Position numbers and translations under genes: made by a program. Shown piece by piece: positions 24,737-36,589 of a DNA stretch of 64,000 nt. The first letter of the stretch is position 1. Every line of letters begins with the position of its first letter. The stretch covers positions 92,265,488-92,329,487 of the forward strand of contig NC_082692.2 in the NCBI RefSeq assembly GCF_949987515.2, given 5' to 3'. Origin of the DNA: Delphinus delphis. Lineage: Eukaryota; Chordata; Mammalia; Artiodactyla; Delphinidae. The notes under the pieces are model-generated. The model was given only the letters and a program-made list of their open reading frames with translations, was not told the DNA's origin and ran no database searches.

Positions 24737-26424
24737 TTAGATTCCAAATACACGTGTTAGCATAAGGTATTTGTTTTTCTCTTTCTGACTTACTTCACTC
24801 TGTATGACAGACTCAACGTCCATCCACCTCACTACAAATAACTCAATTTCGTTTCTTTTTATGGCTGAGTAATATTCCATTGTATATATGCGCCACATCT
24901 TCTTTATCCGTTCATCTGTTGATGGACACTTAGATTGCTTACATATCCTGGCTATTGTAAATAGAGCTGCAATGAACACTGTGGTACATGACTCTTTTTG
25001 AATTATGGTTTTCTGAGGGTATATGCCCAGGAGTGGGATTGCTAGGTCGTATGGTAGTTCTCTTTTTAGTTTTTTAAGGAACATCCATACTGTTCTGCAT
25101 AGTGGCTGTATCAATTTACATTCCCACGAACAGTGCAAGAGTGTTCCCTTTTCTCCACACCCTCTCTGGCATTTACTGTTTGTAGATTTTTTGATGATGG
25201 CCATTCTGACTGGTGTGAGGTGATACCTCATTGTAGTTTTGATTTGCATTTCTCTAATGATTAGTGATGTTGAGCATCCTTTCATGTGTTTGTTGGCAAT
25301 CTGTACATCTTCTTTGGAGAAATGTCTATTTAGGTCCTCTGCCCATTTTTGGATTGGGTTGTTTGTTTTTTTGATATGGAGCTACATGAGCTGCTTGTAA
25401 ATTTCGGACATTAATCCTCTGTCAGTTGCTTCATTTGCAAATATTTTCTCCCATTCTGAGGGTTGCCATTTCTCCTTGTTTACGTTTTCCTTTGCTGTGC
25501 AAAAGCAGGTAGGATTGTATTGCTATAAACTTCCCTCTTAGAACTGCCTTTGCTGCATCCCATAGGTTTTGGGCCATCGTGTTTCCATTGTCATTTGTTT
25601 CTAGGTATTGTCCGATTTCCTCTTTGATTTCTTCAGTGATATCTTGGTTATTAAGTAGTGTATTGTTTAGCCTCCATGTGTTCGTGTTTTGTACAGATTT
25701 TTTTCCTGTAATTGATATCTAGTTTCATAGTGTTGTGGACGGAAAAGATACTTGATATAACTTCAATTTTCTTAAATTTACCAAGGCTTAATTTGTGACC
25801 CAAGATATGACCTATCCTGGAGCATGTTCCATGAACACTTGAGAAGAAAGTGTGTTCTGTTGTTTTTGGATGGAATGTCCTATAAATATCAATTAAGTCC
25901 ATCTTGTTTAATGTATCATTTGAAGCTTGTGTTTCCTTATTGATGTTCATTTTGGATGAGCTGTCCATTGGTGAAAGTGGGGTGTTAAAGTCCCCCAGTA
26001 TTATGATTGTATTACTTTTGATTTCCCCTTTTATGGCTGTTAGTATTTGCCTTATGTATTGAGGTGCTCCTATGTTGGATGCATAAATATTTACAGTTGT
26101 TATATCTTCTTCTTGGATTGATCCCTTGATCATTATATAGAGTCCTTTTTTGTCTCTTGTAATAGTCTTTAATTTAAAGTGTATTTTGTGTGATATGAGA
26201 ATTGCTACTCCAGCTTTCTTTTGCTTTCCATTTGCAAGGAATATCTTTTTCCATCCCCTCACTTGCAGTCTGAATGTGTCCCTAGGTCTGAAGTGGGTCT
26301 CTTGTAGACAGCATATATATGGGTCTTGTTTTTGTATCCCTTCAGCCAGTCTATGTCTTTTGGTTGGAGCATTTAATCCATTTACATTTAAGGTAGTTAT
26401 TGACATGTGTGTTCCTATTACCAT
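24737..26424 (-). pseudogene. L1-C ORF2 with reverse-transcriptase core deleted
   Basis: Opens with ATG at 26424 ([20 protein letters not shown]). The endonuclease domain is largely readable: [37 protein letters not shown] (the catalytic SDH is changed to SVH near 25735). Near 25510-25530 the text jumps from 'caatacaatcctacc' (L1-B about 13349) to 'gcttttgcacagcaaagg' (L1-B about 15485), so fingers, palm and FADD box are gone. The cysteine-rich C-terminus (24737-25285, [15 protein letters not shown]) is open to its stop. Confidence 0.92.
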
Positions 26425-26728
26425 TTTCTTAATTGTTTTCAGTTTGTTATTGTAGGTCTTCTTCCTTCTCTTGTGTTTCCTGCCTAGAGTAGTTCCTTTA
26501 GCATTTGATGTAAAGCTGGTTTGGTGGTGCTGAATTCTCTTAGCTTCTGCTTGTCTGTAAAGGTTTTAATTTCTCCGTCGAATCTGAATGAGATCCTTGC
26601 TGGGTAGAGTAATCTTGGTTGTAGGTTTTTCCCTTTCATCACTTTAAATATGTCCTGCCACTCCCTTCTGGCTTGCAGAGTTTCTGCTGAAAGATCAGCT
26701 GTTAATATTATGGGGATTCTCTTGCATG

Positions 26729-27376
26729 TTATTTGTTGTTTTTCCCTGCTGCTTTTAATATTTTTTCTTTGTATTTAATGTTTGATAGTTTGACTAATAT
26801 GTGTCTTGGCGTGTTTCTCCTTGGATTTACCCTGCATGGGACTCTCTGCACGTCCTGGACTTGATTGACTGCTTCCTTTCCCATATTAGGGAACTTTTCA
26901 ACTATAATCTCTTCAAATATTTTCTCAGTCCCTTTCTTTTTCTCTTCTTCTTCTGGGACCCCTATAATTCGAATGTTGGTGCATTTAATGTTGTCCCAGA
27001 GGTCTCTGAGACTGTCCTCAATTCTTTTCATTCTTTTTTCTTTATTTTGCTCTGCAGTAGTTATTTCCACTATTTTATCTTCCAGGTCACTTATCCATTC
27101 TTCGCCCTCAGTTATTCTGCTATTGATTCCTTCTAGAGAAGTTTTAATTTCATTTATTGTGTTGTTCATCATTGTTTGTTTGCTCTTTAGTTCTTCTACA
27201 TTGTCATTAAACATTTCTTGTATTTTCTCCATTCTATTTCCAATATTTTGGATCATCTTTACTATCATTACTCTGAATTCTTTTTCAGGTAGACTGCCTA
27301 TTTCCTCTTCATTTGTTAGGTCTGGTGGGTTTTTATCTTGCTCCTTCATCTGCTGTGTGTTCCTCTGTCTTCTCAT
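26729..27376 (-). CDS. L1-C ORF1, intact 215-codon frame (C-terminally short)
   Basis: The only complete ORF1 frame in the window. It runs from MRRQRNTQQMKEQDKN (ATG 27376) through a heptad-rich coiled coil (about residues 45-125: NNTINEIKTSLEGINSRI), an RRM-like part (NIRIIGVPEEEEKKK) and the start of the C-terminal domain (TPRHILVKLSNIKYKEKILK), then stops at KNNK. The usual continuation (LTADFSAETLQARR-type) is still present downstream but out of frame, because one A is missing in 'gcagcagggaaaa'. ORF1p is an RNA-binding trimeric chaperone of the L1 particle. Whether this short form works is unknown, and expression from this intronic copy is not shown. Confidence 0.8.
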   Translation of the reverse strand: MRRQRNTQQMKEQDKNPPDLTNEEEIGSLPEKEFRVMIVKMIQNIGNRMEKIQEMFNDNVEELKSKQTMMNNTINEIKTSLEGINSRITEGEEWISDLEDKIVEITTAEQNKEKRMKRIEDSLRDLWDNIKCTNIRIIGVPEEEEKKKGTEKIFEEIIVEKFPNMGKEAVNQVQDVQRVPCRVNPRRNTPRHILVKLSNIKYKEKILKAAGKNNK

Positions 27377-30300
27377 TTTGCTTAACTTACTGTGTTTGGG
27401 GTCTCCTTTTCGCAGGCTGCAGGTTCATAGTTCCCATTGTTTTTTATGTCCGCCCCCAGTGGCTAACGTTGGTTCAGTGGGCTGTGTAGGCTTCCTGGTG
27501 GAGGGGACTAGTGCCTGTGTTCTGGTGGATGAGGCTGGATCTTGTCTTTCTGTTGGACAGTACAACGTTCAGTGGTGTGTTTTGGGGTGTCTGTGACCTT
27601 ATTATGATTTTAGGCAGCCTCTCTGCTAACGGGTGGGGTTGTGTTCCCGTCTTGCTAGTTGTTTGGCAGATGGTGTCCAGCACTGTAGCTTGCTGGTTAT
27701 TGAGGGGAGCTGGGTCTTAGCCATGAGATGGAGATCTCTGGGAGAGCTTTTGCTGTTTGATATTACATGGAGCTGGGAGGTCTCTGGTAGACCAGTGTCC
27801 TGAACTCGGCTCTCCTACCTCAGAGGCACAGGCCTGACACCTGGCCAGAGCACCAAGCTCCTGTCAGCCAAATGGCTCAGAAGAAAAGGGAGAAAAAAAG
27901 AAAGAAAAATAAAGTAAAGTTATTAAAATTAAAATTTTTTAAATTATTAAAAATAAAAAAATTAAAAAGTAATAAAAAAAAGAACACAAGAAAGAAAGAA
28001 AGAAGAGAGCAACCAAACCAAAAAACAAATCCACCAATAACAAGTGCTAAAAACTATACTTAGAAAAAAAAAGAAAAAGGACAGACAGAATGCTAGGAAA
28101 AATGGTAAAAGAAAAGCTACACAGACAAAATCACACAAATAAGCATAGACATACACACTCACAAAAAGAGAAAAAGAAAAAAAAAAATATATATGTATAT
28201 ATAAAAATAAGAGACCTACCAAATCAATAAACAAATCTACCAATGATAATAAACTCTAAATACTAAACTAAGACAAATATAAAACCAGGAACAAATTAGA
28301 TGCAGAAAGCAAACCACAAGTCCACAGTTGCTCCCAAAGTCCACCACCTCAAGTTGGGATGATTTGTTGTCTATTCACGTATTCCACAGATGCAGGGTGC
28401 ATCAAGTTGATTGTAGAGATTTAATCTGCTGCTCCTGAGGCTGCTGGGAGAGATTTCCCTTTCTCTTCTTTGTTCGCACAGCTCCTGGGGTTCAGCTTTG
28501 AATTTGGCCTCAACTCTGCATGTAGGTCACCTGAGGGCGTCTGTTCTTTGCCCAGACAGGTCGGGGTTAAAGGAGCAGCTGATTAGAGGGCTCTGGCTCA
28601 CTCAGACCAGGGTGAGCGAGGGGTATGGAATGTGGGGCAAGCCTGCGGCAGCAGAGACTGCCATAATGTTGCAACAGCCTGAGGTACGCTGTGTGTTCTC
28701 CCAGGGAAGTTGTCCCTGGATCCCGGGACCCTGGCAGTGGTGTGCTGCACAGGCTCCCGGGAGGAGAGGTGTGGATAGTAACCTGTGCTTGCACACAGGC
28801 TTGCTGGCTGCAACAGCAGCCTTAGCACTTCATGCCCGTCTCTGGGGTCCATGCTGATAGCTGTGGCTCGTGCCCGTCTCCAGAGCTCCTTTAGGTGGTG
28901 CTCTGAATCCCCTCTTCTCACGCACCTGGAAACAACTGTCTCTTGCCTCTTCAGCAGCTCCAGACTTTTCCCCGGACTCCCTCCCGGCTAGCTGTGGTGC
29001 ACTAGCCCCCTGCAGGCTGTGTTCATGCAGCCAACCCCAGTCCTCTCCCTGGGATTTGACCTCCAAAGCATGAGCCTCAGCTCCCAGCCCCCACCTGCCC
29101 CAGTGGGTAAGCAGACAAGCCTCTCGGTCTGGTGAGTGCTGGTCGGCACCGATCCTTTGTGCGGGAATCTCTCCGCTTTGCCCTCTGCACCCCTGTTGCT
29201 GCACTATCCTCCGTGGCTCTGAAGCTCCCCACCCCACCACCCCCCGTCTCCACCAGTTAAGGGGCTTCCTAGTGTGTGGAAGCTTTTCCTCCTTTACAGC
29301 TCCCTCCCAGAGGTGCAGGTCCTGTCCCTGTTTTTTGTCTGTTTTTTCATTTTTCTTTTGCCCTCCCCAGACACGTGGGGAGTTTCTTGCCTTTTGGGAG
29401 GTCTGAGGTCTTCTGCCAGCGTTCAGTAGGTGTTCTGTAGGAGTTGTTCCACATGTAGATGTATCTCTGATATATTTGTGGGGAGGAAGGTGATCTCCAC
29501 GTCTTACTCCTCTGCCATCTTGAAGGTCCCCTTCAACTCCATGTTTTTAAAAACTGTCCTTGAACGCCTGGTCATGTCTTGAAAATAAATGCTATTCTAC
29601 TATGTCTAGGAACTTATGAAATAAGCACCTTTTGAGAGTCATATGAGCCAGTTAATTCAAGGTTACGTTGCAAATTATGACACCTCTCATTCCTTTTCTT
29701 TAACAGAAATAGTCTTCAGGTGTGTTGTTTCCAGATTCACAGCAGCAACATGATCGGACTAGCATATGTGACAAGCCTCAGCCTAAAAAGAGAAATTTGG
29801 GTGTTGGGGGGGTGGGGAATGTGGTTGCCCATCTACATATATTCTGTTCAACTGAGACATTTCTAGCTGAGTTACAGCACTCCCTCATATCCAGGGAGAA
29901 AAGGACTTAACTTGACCTATTTCAAGTCAACCATCTCCATAGCGACTGTCTTGGGTTTAAGTTGAAACAGCTGTACCAGACAGCCAGAAACCAATTACAA
30001 TGTAAATAGGATCCTTGTGCGTATCGATATTCCCTTGAGAAATGGACTTCAGAGAGCAAAGACATCTTTTCCCACCTCTCCCTAGGGACATAACCATACA
30101 TGTAGTAACAGCTTAAAGAAAAGAAAAGGGGAAGACAGCAAAGGTGCCTTTATTCTTGCCAAGTGGTAAATTATGCTTCTCATTACACACACAGCCTAGA
30201 TTGAAGTCGGCACAGGAAAAAGAGCACTGTGTAATTATGCACATTCAAGTGTAAAGATGTCAAGTTCACGACTTTACAACTGTTCTTTTAAAAATTGAAT

Positions 30301-31003
30301 GCATTTAGACAAGAGAATTAAAAAGATGGACATTTCTTGAAACGCAGTATAAACATGACAGTTACCCCATAAAAAGAGCCTGGGAGAATTTTTCAACTGG
30401 CACCAGGAAACAATGAGAAATCACAGATCTGTTCAAATTCATGAAGTATAAATAAAACTGGATGAGAATCAAATGCAACTAAAGGAATAAAATGGAATAG
30501 AAGGCACACAATGAGTAAAAATCTCTTTCTTCAACACCTAACACAAATGTAGAAAATTGAGAACTAGGCTTAAATAAAGACTAAAAACAAATTCATCATG
30601 AAAATAGATAGGTACTCAAGTCTGACAGCTTATTTCAAATTAAATCCTAAAGCAGGTACCTCGACTACTTAATAGAAAACATTAGAGTGAAAAATCCATG
30701 CTTTTTCAAACAGAGTACAAATATTTAAGAAATTTAAGGCAGATCTGAAATGTCTCAATACTTGTTGCTTCAGTTTGTAGTGAAATTCCTCATGCTAGAA
30801 TACACTGCATTCCATGACACCAATCGGTATACTCTAAACATTCATTACGTTTCCTTAAGAGAGTAGCAGAAATCCTATAGACTCACTCATTATAGACAAT
30901 GTGTAAAAAATAGCCTAAGGGAGCAGGCAGACAGCAGAAGAAAGAAAAAATACAATCCTGCAGCCTGTGGAACAACAACCACATTCACAGAAAGATAGAC
31001 AAC

Positions 31004-31908
31004 AAGAAAAAGCAGAGGGGTACGTACCAGATGAAGGAACAATATAAAACCCCAGAAAAACAACTAAATGAAGTGGAGATAGGCAACCTTCCAGAAAAAT
31101 AATTCAGAATAATGATAGTAAAGATGATCCAGGACCTTGGAAAAACAATAGAGGCAAAGATCGAGAAGACGCAAAATATGTTTTACAAAGGAATACAAGA
31201 ATTAAAGAACAAACAAACAGAGATGAACGATACAGTAACTGAAATGAAAACTACACTAGAAGGGTTCAATAGCAGAACAACTGAGGCAGAAGAACAGATA
31301 AGTGACCTGGAAGACAGAATGGTGGAAATCAGTGCTGTGGAATAGAATAAAGAAAAAAGAATGAAAAGAAATGAAGACAGCCTAAGAGATCTCTGGGACA
31401 ACATTAAACACAACAACATTCACATCATAGGGGTCCCAAAAGGAGAAGAGAGAGAGAAAGGACGCAAGAAAATATTTGAAGAGATTATAGTCGAAAACTT
31501 CCGTAACATGGGAGAGGAAATAGCCACCCAAGACCAGGAAGTGCAGAGAGTCCCATACAGGATAAACCAAGGAGAAACACACAGAGACACATAGTAATCA
31601 AACTGGCAAAAACTAAAGACAAAGAAAAATTATTGAAAGCAGCAAAGGAAAAACAACAAATAACATAAAAGGGCACACCCATAAGGTTAACAGCTGATTT
31701 CTCAGCAAAAATTCTACAAGCCAGAAGGGCGAGGCATGATATACTTAAAGTGATGAAATGGAAGAAACTACAACGAAGATTACTCTACCCAGCAAGGATC
31801 TCATTCAGATTCGATGGAGAAATCAAAAGCGTTACAGACAAGCAAACGCTAAGAGAATTCAGCACCACTAAACCAGCTCTACAACAAATGCTAAAGGAAT
31901 TTCTCTAA
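31004..31908 (+). pseudogene. L1-E ORF1 remnant
   Basis: The initiator ATG reads AAG (31004-31006; L1-F keeps ATG). A TAA after LPEK (near 31100) and a TAG replacing CAG at 31343-31345 break it further. Readable blocks: MIVKMIQDLGKTIEAKIEK and NEDSLRDLWDNIKHNNIHI. Unlike L1-B/C/D the C-terminal domain stays in register up to a TAA at 31666-31668. The end is 'aaggaatttctctaa' at 31908. Confidence 0.88.
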
Positions 31909-31966
31909 GTGGGAAACACAAGAGAAGAAAACGACCTACAAAAACAAATCCAAAACAATTAAGAAA

Positions 31967-34900
31967 ATGGTAATAGGAACATACAAATCGATAATTACCT
32001 TAAACGTAAATGGATTAAATGCTCCAACCAAAAGTCACAGGATTGCTGAATGGATACAAAAACAAGACCCATATATATGCTGTCTACAAGAGACCCACTT
32101 CAGACCTAGGGACACATTCAGACTGCAAGTGAGGGGATGGAAAAAGATATTCCATGCAAATGGAAAACAAAGGAAAGCTGGAGTTGCAATACTCATATCA
32201 GATAAAATAGACTTTAAAATAAAGAATGTTACAAGAGACAAGAAAGAATACTACATAATGATCAGGGGGTCAATCCAAGAAGAAGATATAACACTTATAA
32301 ATATATGTGCACCCAACATAAGAGAAGCTGAATACATAAGGCAAATGCTAACACGTATAAAAGAGGAAATCGGCAGTAACACAATAATAGTGGGGGACTT
32401 TAACACCTCACTTACACGAATGGATAGATCATACAAAATGAAAATAAATAAGGAAACAGAAGCTTTAAATGACACAATGGACCACATAGATTTAATTCAT
32501 ATTTATAGGATATTCCATCCAAAAACAGCAGATTACACTTTCTTCTCAAGTGCACACGGAACATTCCCCAGGACAGATGACATCTTGGGTCACAAATCAA
32601 GCCTCAGTAAATTTAAGAAAATTGAAATCATATCCAGCATCTTGTCTGACCACAACGCTATGAGATTACAAATGAATTACAGGCAAATAAACGTAAAAAC
32701 CACAAACGCATGGAGGCTAAATAATACGTTACTAAATAACCAAGAGATCACTGAAGAAATCAAAGAGGAAATCAAAAAATACAGAGAAACAAATGACATT
32801 GAAAACACGGCGATCCAAAACCTATGGGATGCAACAAAAGCAGTTCTAAGAGGGAAGGTTAGAGCTAGACAAGCCTACCTCAAGAAACAAGAAACATCTC
32901 AAATAAACCATGTAACCTTACACCTAAAGGAACTAGAGAAAAAAGAACAAACAAAACCCAACGTTAGCAGAAGGAAAGAAATCATAAAGATCAGAGCAAA
33001 AATAAATGAAATAGAAACAAAGAATACAATAGCAAAGATCAATAAAACTAAAAGCTGGTTCTTTGAGGAGATAAACAAAATTCATAAATCATTAGCCAGA
33101 CTCATCAAGAAAAAGAGGGAGAGGACTCAAATCAGTAAAATTAGAAATGAAAAAGAAGTTACAACAGACACCGCAGAAATACAAAGCATCCTAAGAGACT
33201 ACTACAAGCAACTCTATGCCAATAAAATGGACAATCTGGAAGAAATGGACAAATTCTTAGAAAGGTATAACCTTCCAAGACTGAACCAGGAAGAAATAGA
33301 AAATATGAACAGACCAATCACAAGTAATGAAATTGAAACTGTGATTCAAAGTCTTCCAGCAAACAAAAGTCCAGGCCCAGATGGCTTCACAGGCGAATTC
33401 TACCAAACATTTAGAGAAGAGCTAACACCCACCCTTCTCAAACTCTTCCAAAAAATTGCAGAGGAAGGAACACTCCCAAACTCATTCTATGAGGCCACCA
33501 TCACCCTGATACCAAAACCACACAAAGATACTACAAAAAAAGAAAATTACAGACCAATATCACTCATGAATATACATGCAAAAATGCTCAACAAAATACT
33601 AGCAAACAGAATCCAACAGCACATTAAAAGGATCATACATCATGATCAAGTGGGATTTATCCCAGGGATGCAAGGATTCTTCAATATATGCAAATCAATC
33701 AATGTGATACACCATATTAACAAATTGAAGAATAAAAACCATATGGTCATCTCAATAGATGCAAAAAAAGCTTTTGACAAAATTCAACACCCATTTATGA
33801 TAAAAAACCCTCCAGAAAGTGGGCATAGAGGGAATCTACCTCAACATAATAAAGGCCATATACGACAAACCCATGGCAAACATCATTCTCAATGGTGAAA
33901 AACTGAAAGCATTTCCTATGAGATCAGGAACAAGACAAGGATGTCCACTCTCACCACTATTATTCAACATAGTTTTGGGAGTCCTAGCCATGGCAATCAG
34001 AGAAGTAAAAGAAATAAAAGGAATACAAATTGGAAAAGAAGAGGTAAAACTGTCACTGTTGGCAGATGACATGATACTATATATAGAGAATCCTAAAGAT
34101 GCCACCAGAAAACTACTATAGCTAATCAATGAATTTGGTAAAGTTGAAGGATACAAAATTATTGCATAGAAATCTCCTGTATTCCTATACACTAATGAAA
34201 TATCTGAAAGAGAAATTAAGGAAACACTCCCATTTAACATTGCAACAGAAAGAATAAAATACCTAGGAATAAAGCTACCTAGGGACACAAAAGACCTGTA
34301 TGCAGAAATCTATAAGACACTGATGAAAGAAATTAAAGATGATACCAACAGATGCAGAGATATATCATGTTCTTGGGTTGGAAAAATCAATATTGTGAAA
34401 ATGACTATAGTACCCAAAGCAATCTACAGATTCAATGCATCCCTAACAAACTACCAATGGCATTTTTTATGGAACTGAAACAAAAAATATTAAAATTTGT
34501 ATGGAGACACAAAGGACCCCGAATAGCCAAAGCAGTTCTGAGGGAAAAAAACAGAGCTGGAGGAATCAGACTCCCTGTCTTCAGACTATACGACAAAGCT
34601 ACAGTAATCAAGACAATATGGTACTGGCACAAAAGCAGAAACATAGATCAATGGAACAAGATAGAAAGCCCAGAGATAAACCCACGCACCTATGGTCAGC
34701 TAATCTATGACAAAGGAGGCAAGGATACACAATGGAGAAAAGACAGTCTCTTCAATAAGTGGTGCTGGGAAAACTGGACAGCTACATGTAAAAGAATGAA
34801 ATTAGACACTCCCTAACACCATACTCAAAAATAAACTCAAAATGGATTAGAGATATAAATGTAAGACTGGAAACTATAAAATTCTTAGAGGAAAACATAG

Positions 34901-35779
34901 GCAGAACACTCTTTGACATAAATCACAGAAAGATCTGTTTTGATCCACCTCCTAGAGTAATGGAAATAAAAACAAAAGTAAACAAATGGGACCTAATGAA
35001 ACTTCAAAGCTTTTGCACAGCAAAGGAAACCATAAACAAGATGAAAAGACAACCCTCAGAATGGGAGAAAATATCTGCAAACGATTCAACGGACAAAGGA
35101 TTAATCTCCAAAATATATAAGCAGCTCATGCAGTCCAACATTAAAAAAACAAACAACCCAATCAAAAAATGGGCAGAAGACCTAAACAGACATTTCTCCA
35201 AAGAAGACATACAGATGGCCAAGAAGCACATGAAAAGCTGCTCAACATCTCTAATTATTAGAGAAATGCAAATCAAACTTACAGTGAGGTATCACTTCAC
35301 ACCAGCTAGAATGGGCCTCAACAGAAAATCTACAAACAGCAAATGCTGGAGAGGGTGTGGAGAAAAGGGAACCCTCTTGCACTGTTGGTGGGAATGTAAA
35401 CTGATACAGCCACTATGGAGAACAGTATGGAGGTTCCTTTAAAAACTAAAAATAGAATTACCATATGATCCAGCTCTGTGTATATGCCCAGTAGTGAATC
35501 CCACTACTGGGCATATACACAGAGAAAACCACAATTCAAAAAGACACATGCACCCCAATGTTCATTGCAGCACTATTTACAATAGCCAGGTTATGGAAGC
35601 AACCTAAATGCCCATCGACAGATGAATGGATAAAGAAGATGTGGTACATATATACAATGGAATATTACTCAGCCACAAAAAGGAATGAAACTGGGTCATT
35701 TGTGGAGACATGGATGGATCTAGAAACTGTCATACAGAGTGAAGTAAGTCAGAAAGAGAAAAACAAATATCGTATATGA
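31967..35779 (+). pseudogene. L1-E ORF2 with 643-codon open 5' part
   Basis: From ATG 31967 the frame is open for 643 codons, covering a full-length endonuclease domain ([38 protein letters not shown] with the catalytic SDH) and the fingers/palm ([31 protein letters not shown]). A one-base shift at about 33806 moves the rest to 33819-34121 ([19 protein letters not shown]). This is followed by a TAG at 34119-34121 and a second TAG at 34167-34169 shared with L1-F. Later parts are at 34352-34816 and 34960-35442 ([15 protein letters not shown]). A new 23-bp hairpin sits at 35474-35524. Confidence 0.92.
35474..35524. repeat. Perfect 23-bp inverted repeat, 5-nt loop, inside L1-E ORF2
   Basis: The left arm 35474-35496 starts ctctgtgtatatgc and is the exact reverse complement of the right arm 35502-35524 (cactactgggcatatacac and so on). 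The loop is aatcc. L1-F at about 54274-54310 and L1-B at 15943-15975 have only the right arm. The left arm is an inserted inverted copy. Confidence 0.95.
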
Positions 35780-35893
35780 ACACATATATGTGGAGCCTAG
35801 AAAAATGGTACAGATGAACCAGTTTGCACGGCAGAAATAGAGACACAGATGTAGAGGAGAAACATATGGACACCAAGCAGGGAAAGCGGCGGG

Positions 35894-35917
35894 GGTGGTG
35901 GTGGTGGTGGTGGTGGT
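35894..35917 (+). repeat. (GGT)n microsatellite in L1-E 3' UTR
   Basis: About eight ggt units replace the 'ggggggtgagggtcgtgg' seen at the same place in L1-F. Confidence 0.85.
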
Positions 35918-36148
35918 GTGATGAATTGGGTGATTGGGATTGACATGTATACACTGATGTGTATAAAATTGATGACTAATAAGAACCTGCTGTATAAATA
36001 AATAAATTAAATTAAATTTAAAAATAAAAAAAAAGAAAAACGGCCTAAGAGTTCTTTAGCATCAAAAAACCCTTTAAAAGTGATCTAGTTGACTCATTCT
36101 CAGTTGAGAACTCCATAAACATGGGAAAAGTAGATTTGCAGCTTTTTA

Positions 36149-36519
36149 CTACAATTTTTTTATTGAAGCATAGTTGATTTATAATATTGTATTCGTTTCA
36201 GGTGTACAACATATACTCCACTTAAAGTTATTACAATAGCTCTATTTCCCTGTGCTGTACAACATATCCTCATTCCCTACCTATTTTGCACATAGTAGTT
36301 TGTATCTCTTATTCCCCTACCCGTATCTTGCCTTTCCTCCCTTTCCTCTCCCCACTGGTAAGCACTATATTGTTCTCTGTATCTGTGAATCTGTTTCTGT
36401 TTCATTATATGTATTTGTTTGCTTTACTTTCTGGATTCTATATATGTGATAAAATACAGTATTTGTCTCTCTCTCACTTATTTCACTTAGCATAATGCTG
36501 TCTAGGTCCAGGATCTGGG
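36149..36519 (-). mobile_element. Older L1 3'-end insertion
   Basis: Antisense L1 3' text: 'tttattgaagcatagttgat', 'ccctgtgctgtacaacata', 'tatttcacttagcataatg'. A possible 8-bp TSD, gcttttta-like, lies at 36141-36148 and 36520-36527. It sits 100 bp after L1-E. Confidence 0.7.
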
Positions 36520-36589
36520 GCTTTTTAAAAAATTCATAAAAACAAGACAAAACAATGTTTTATTTTTTTTAAGTAATTTTTTACTTCTT

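Larger units (their letters stand above)
24372..29534 (-). mobile_element. L1-C, full-length ends with internal ORF2 deletion
   Basis: Runs from the A tail (poly-T/ATTT region at 24372) to the 5' end at 29534. In L1 orientation the start reads ggggaccttcaagatggc. A perfect 15-bp TSD, aactccatgttttta, lies at 24357-24371 and 29535-29549. The element is 5.16 kb instead of about 7.2 kb because 2.1 kb of ORF2 is missing. It is in sense with SUMF1. Confidence 0.94.
30920..36040 (+). mobile_element. L1-E, nearly coding-complete, lacks most of the 5' UTR
   Basis: Begins about 85 nt before the ORF1 start and ends in an A/T-rich tail (ataaataaattaaattaaa). A weak TSD, gcctaag, lies at 30913-30919 and 36043-36049. 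Sequence, 5' start and lesions group it with L1-F. It is antisense to SUMF1. Confidence 0.88.

Noticed and set aside
25510..25530. L1-C ORF2 deletion as a splicing product
   Set aside because: The joint ('cctacc' to 'tgcttttgc') has no GT donor or AG acceptor at the break points in the related intact copies.
26865..27596. 243-codon plus-strand open frame
   Set aside because: Antisense of L1-C ORF1. The hydrophobic look comes from the complement of a lysine/glutamate-rich frame.
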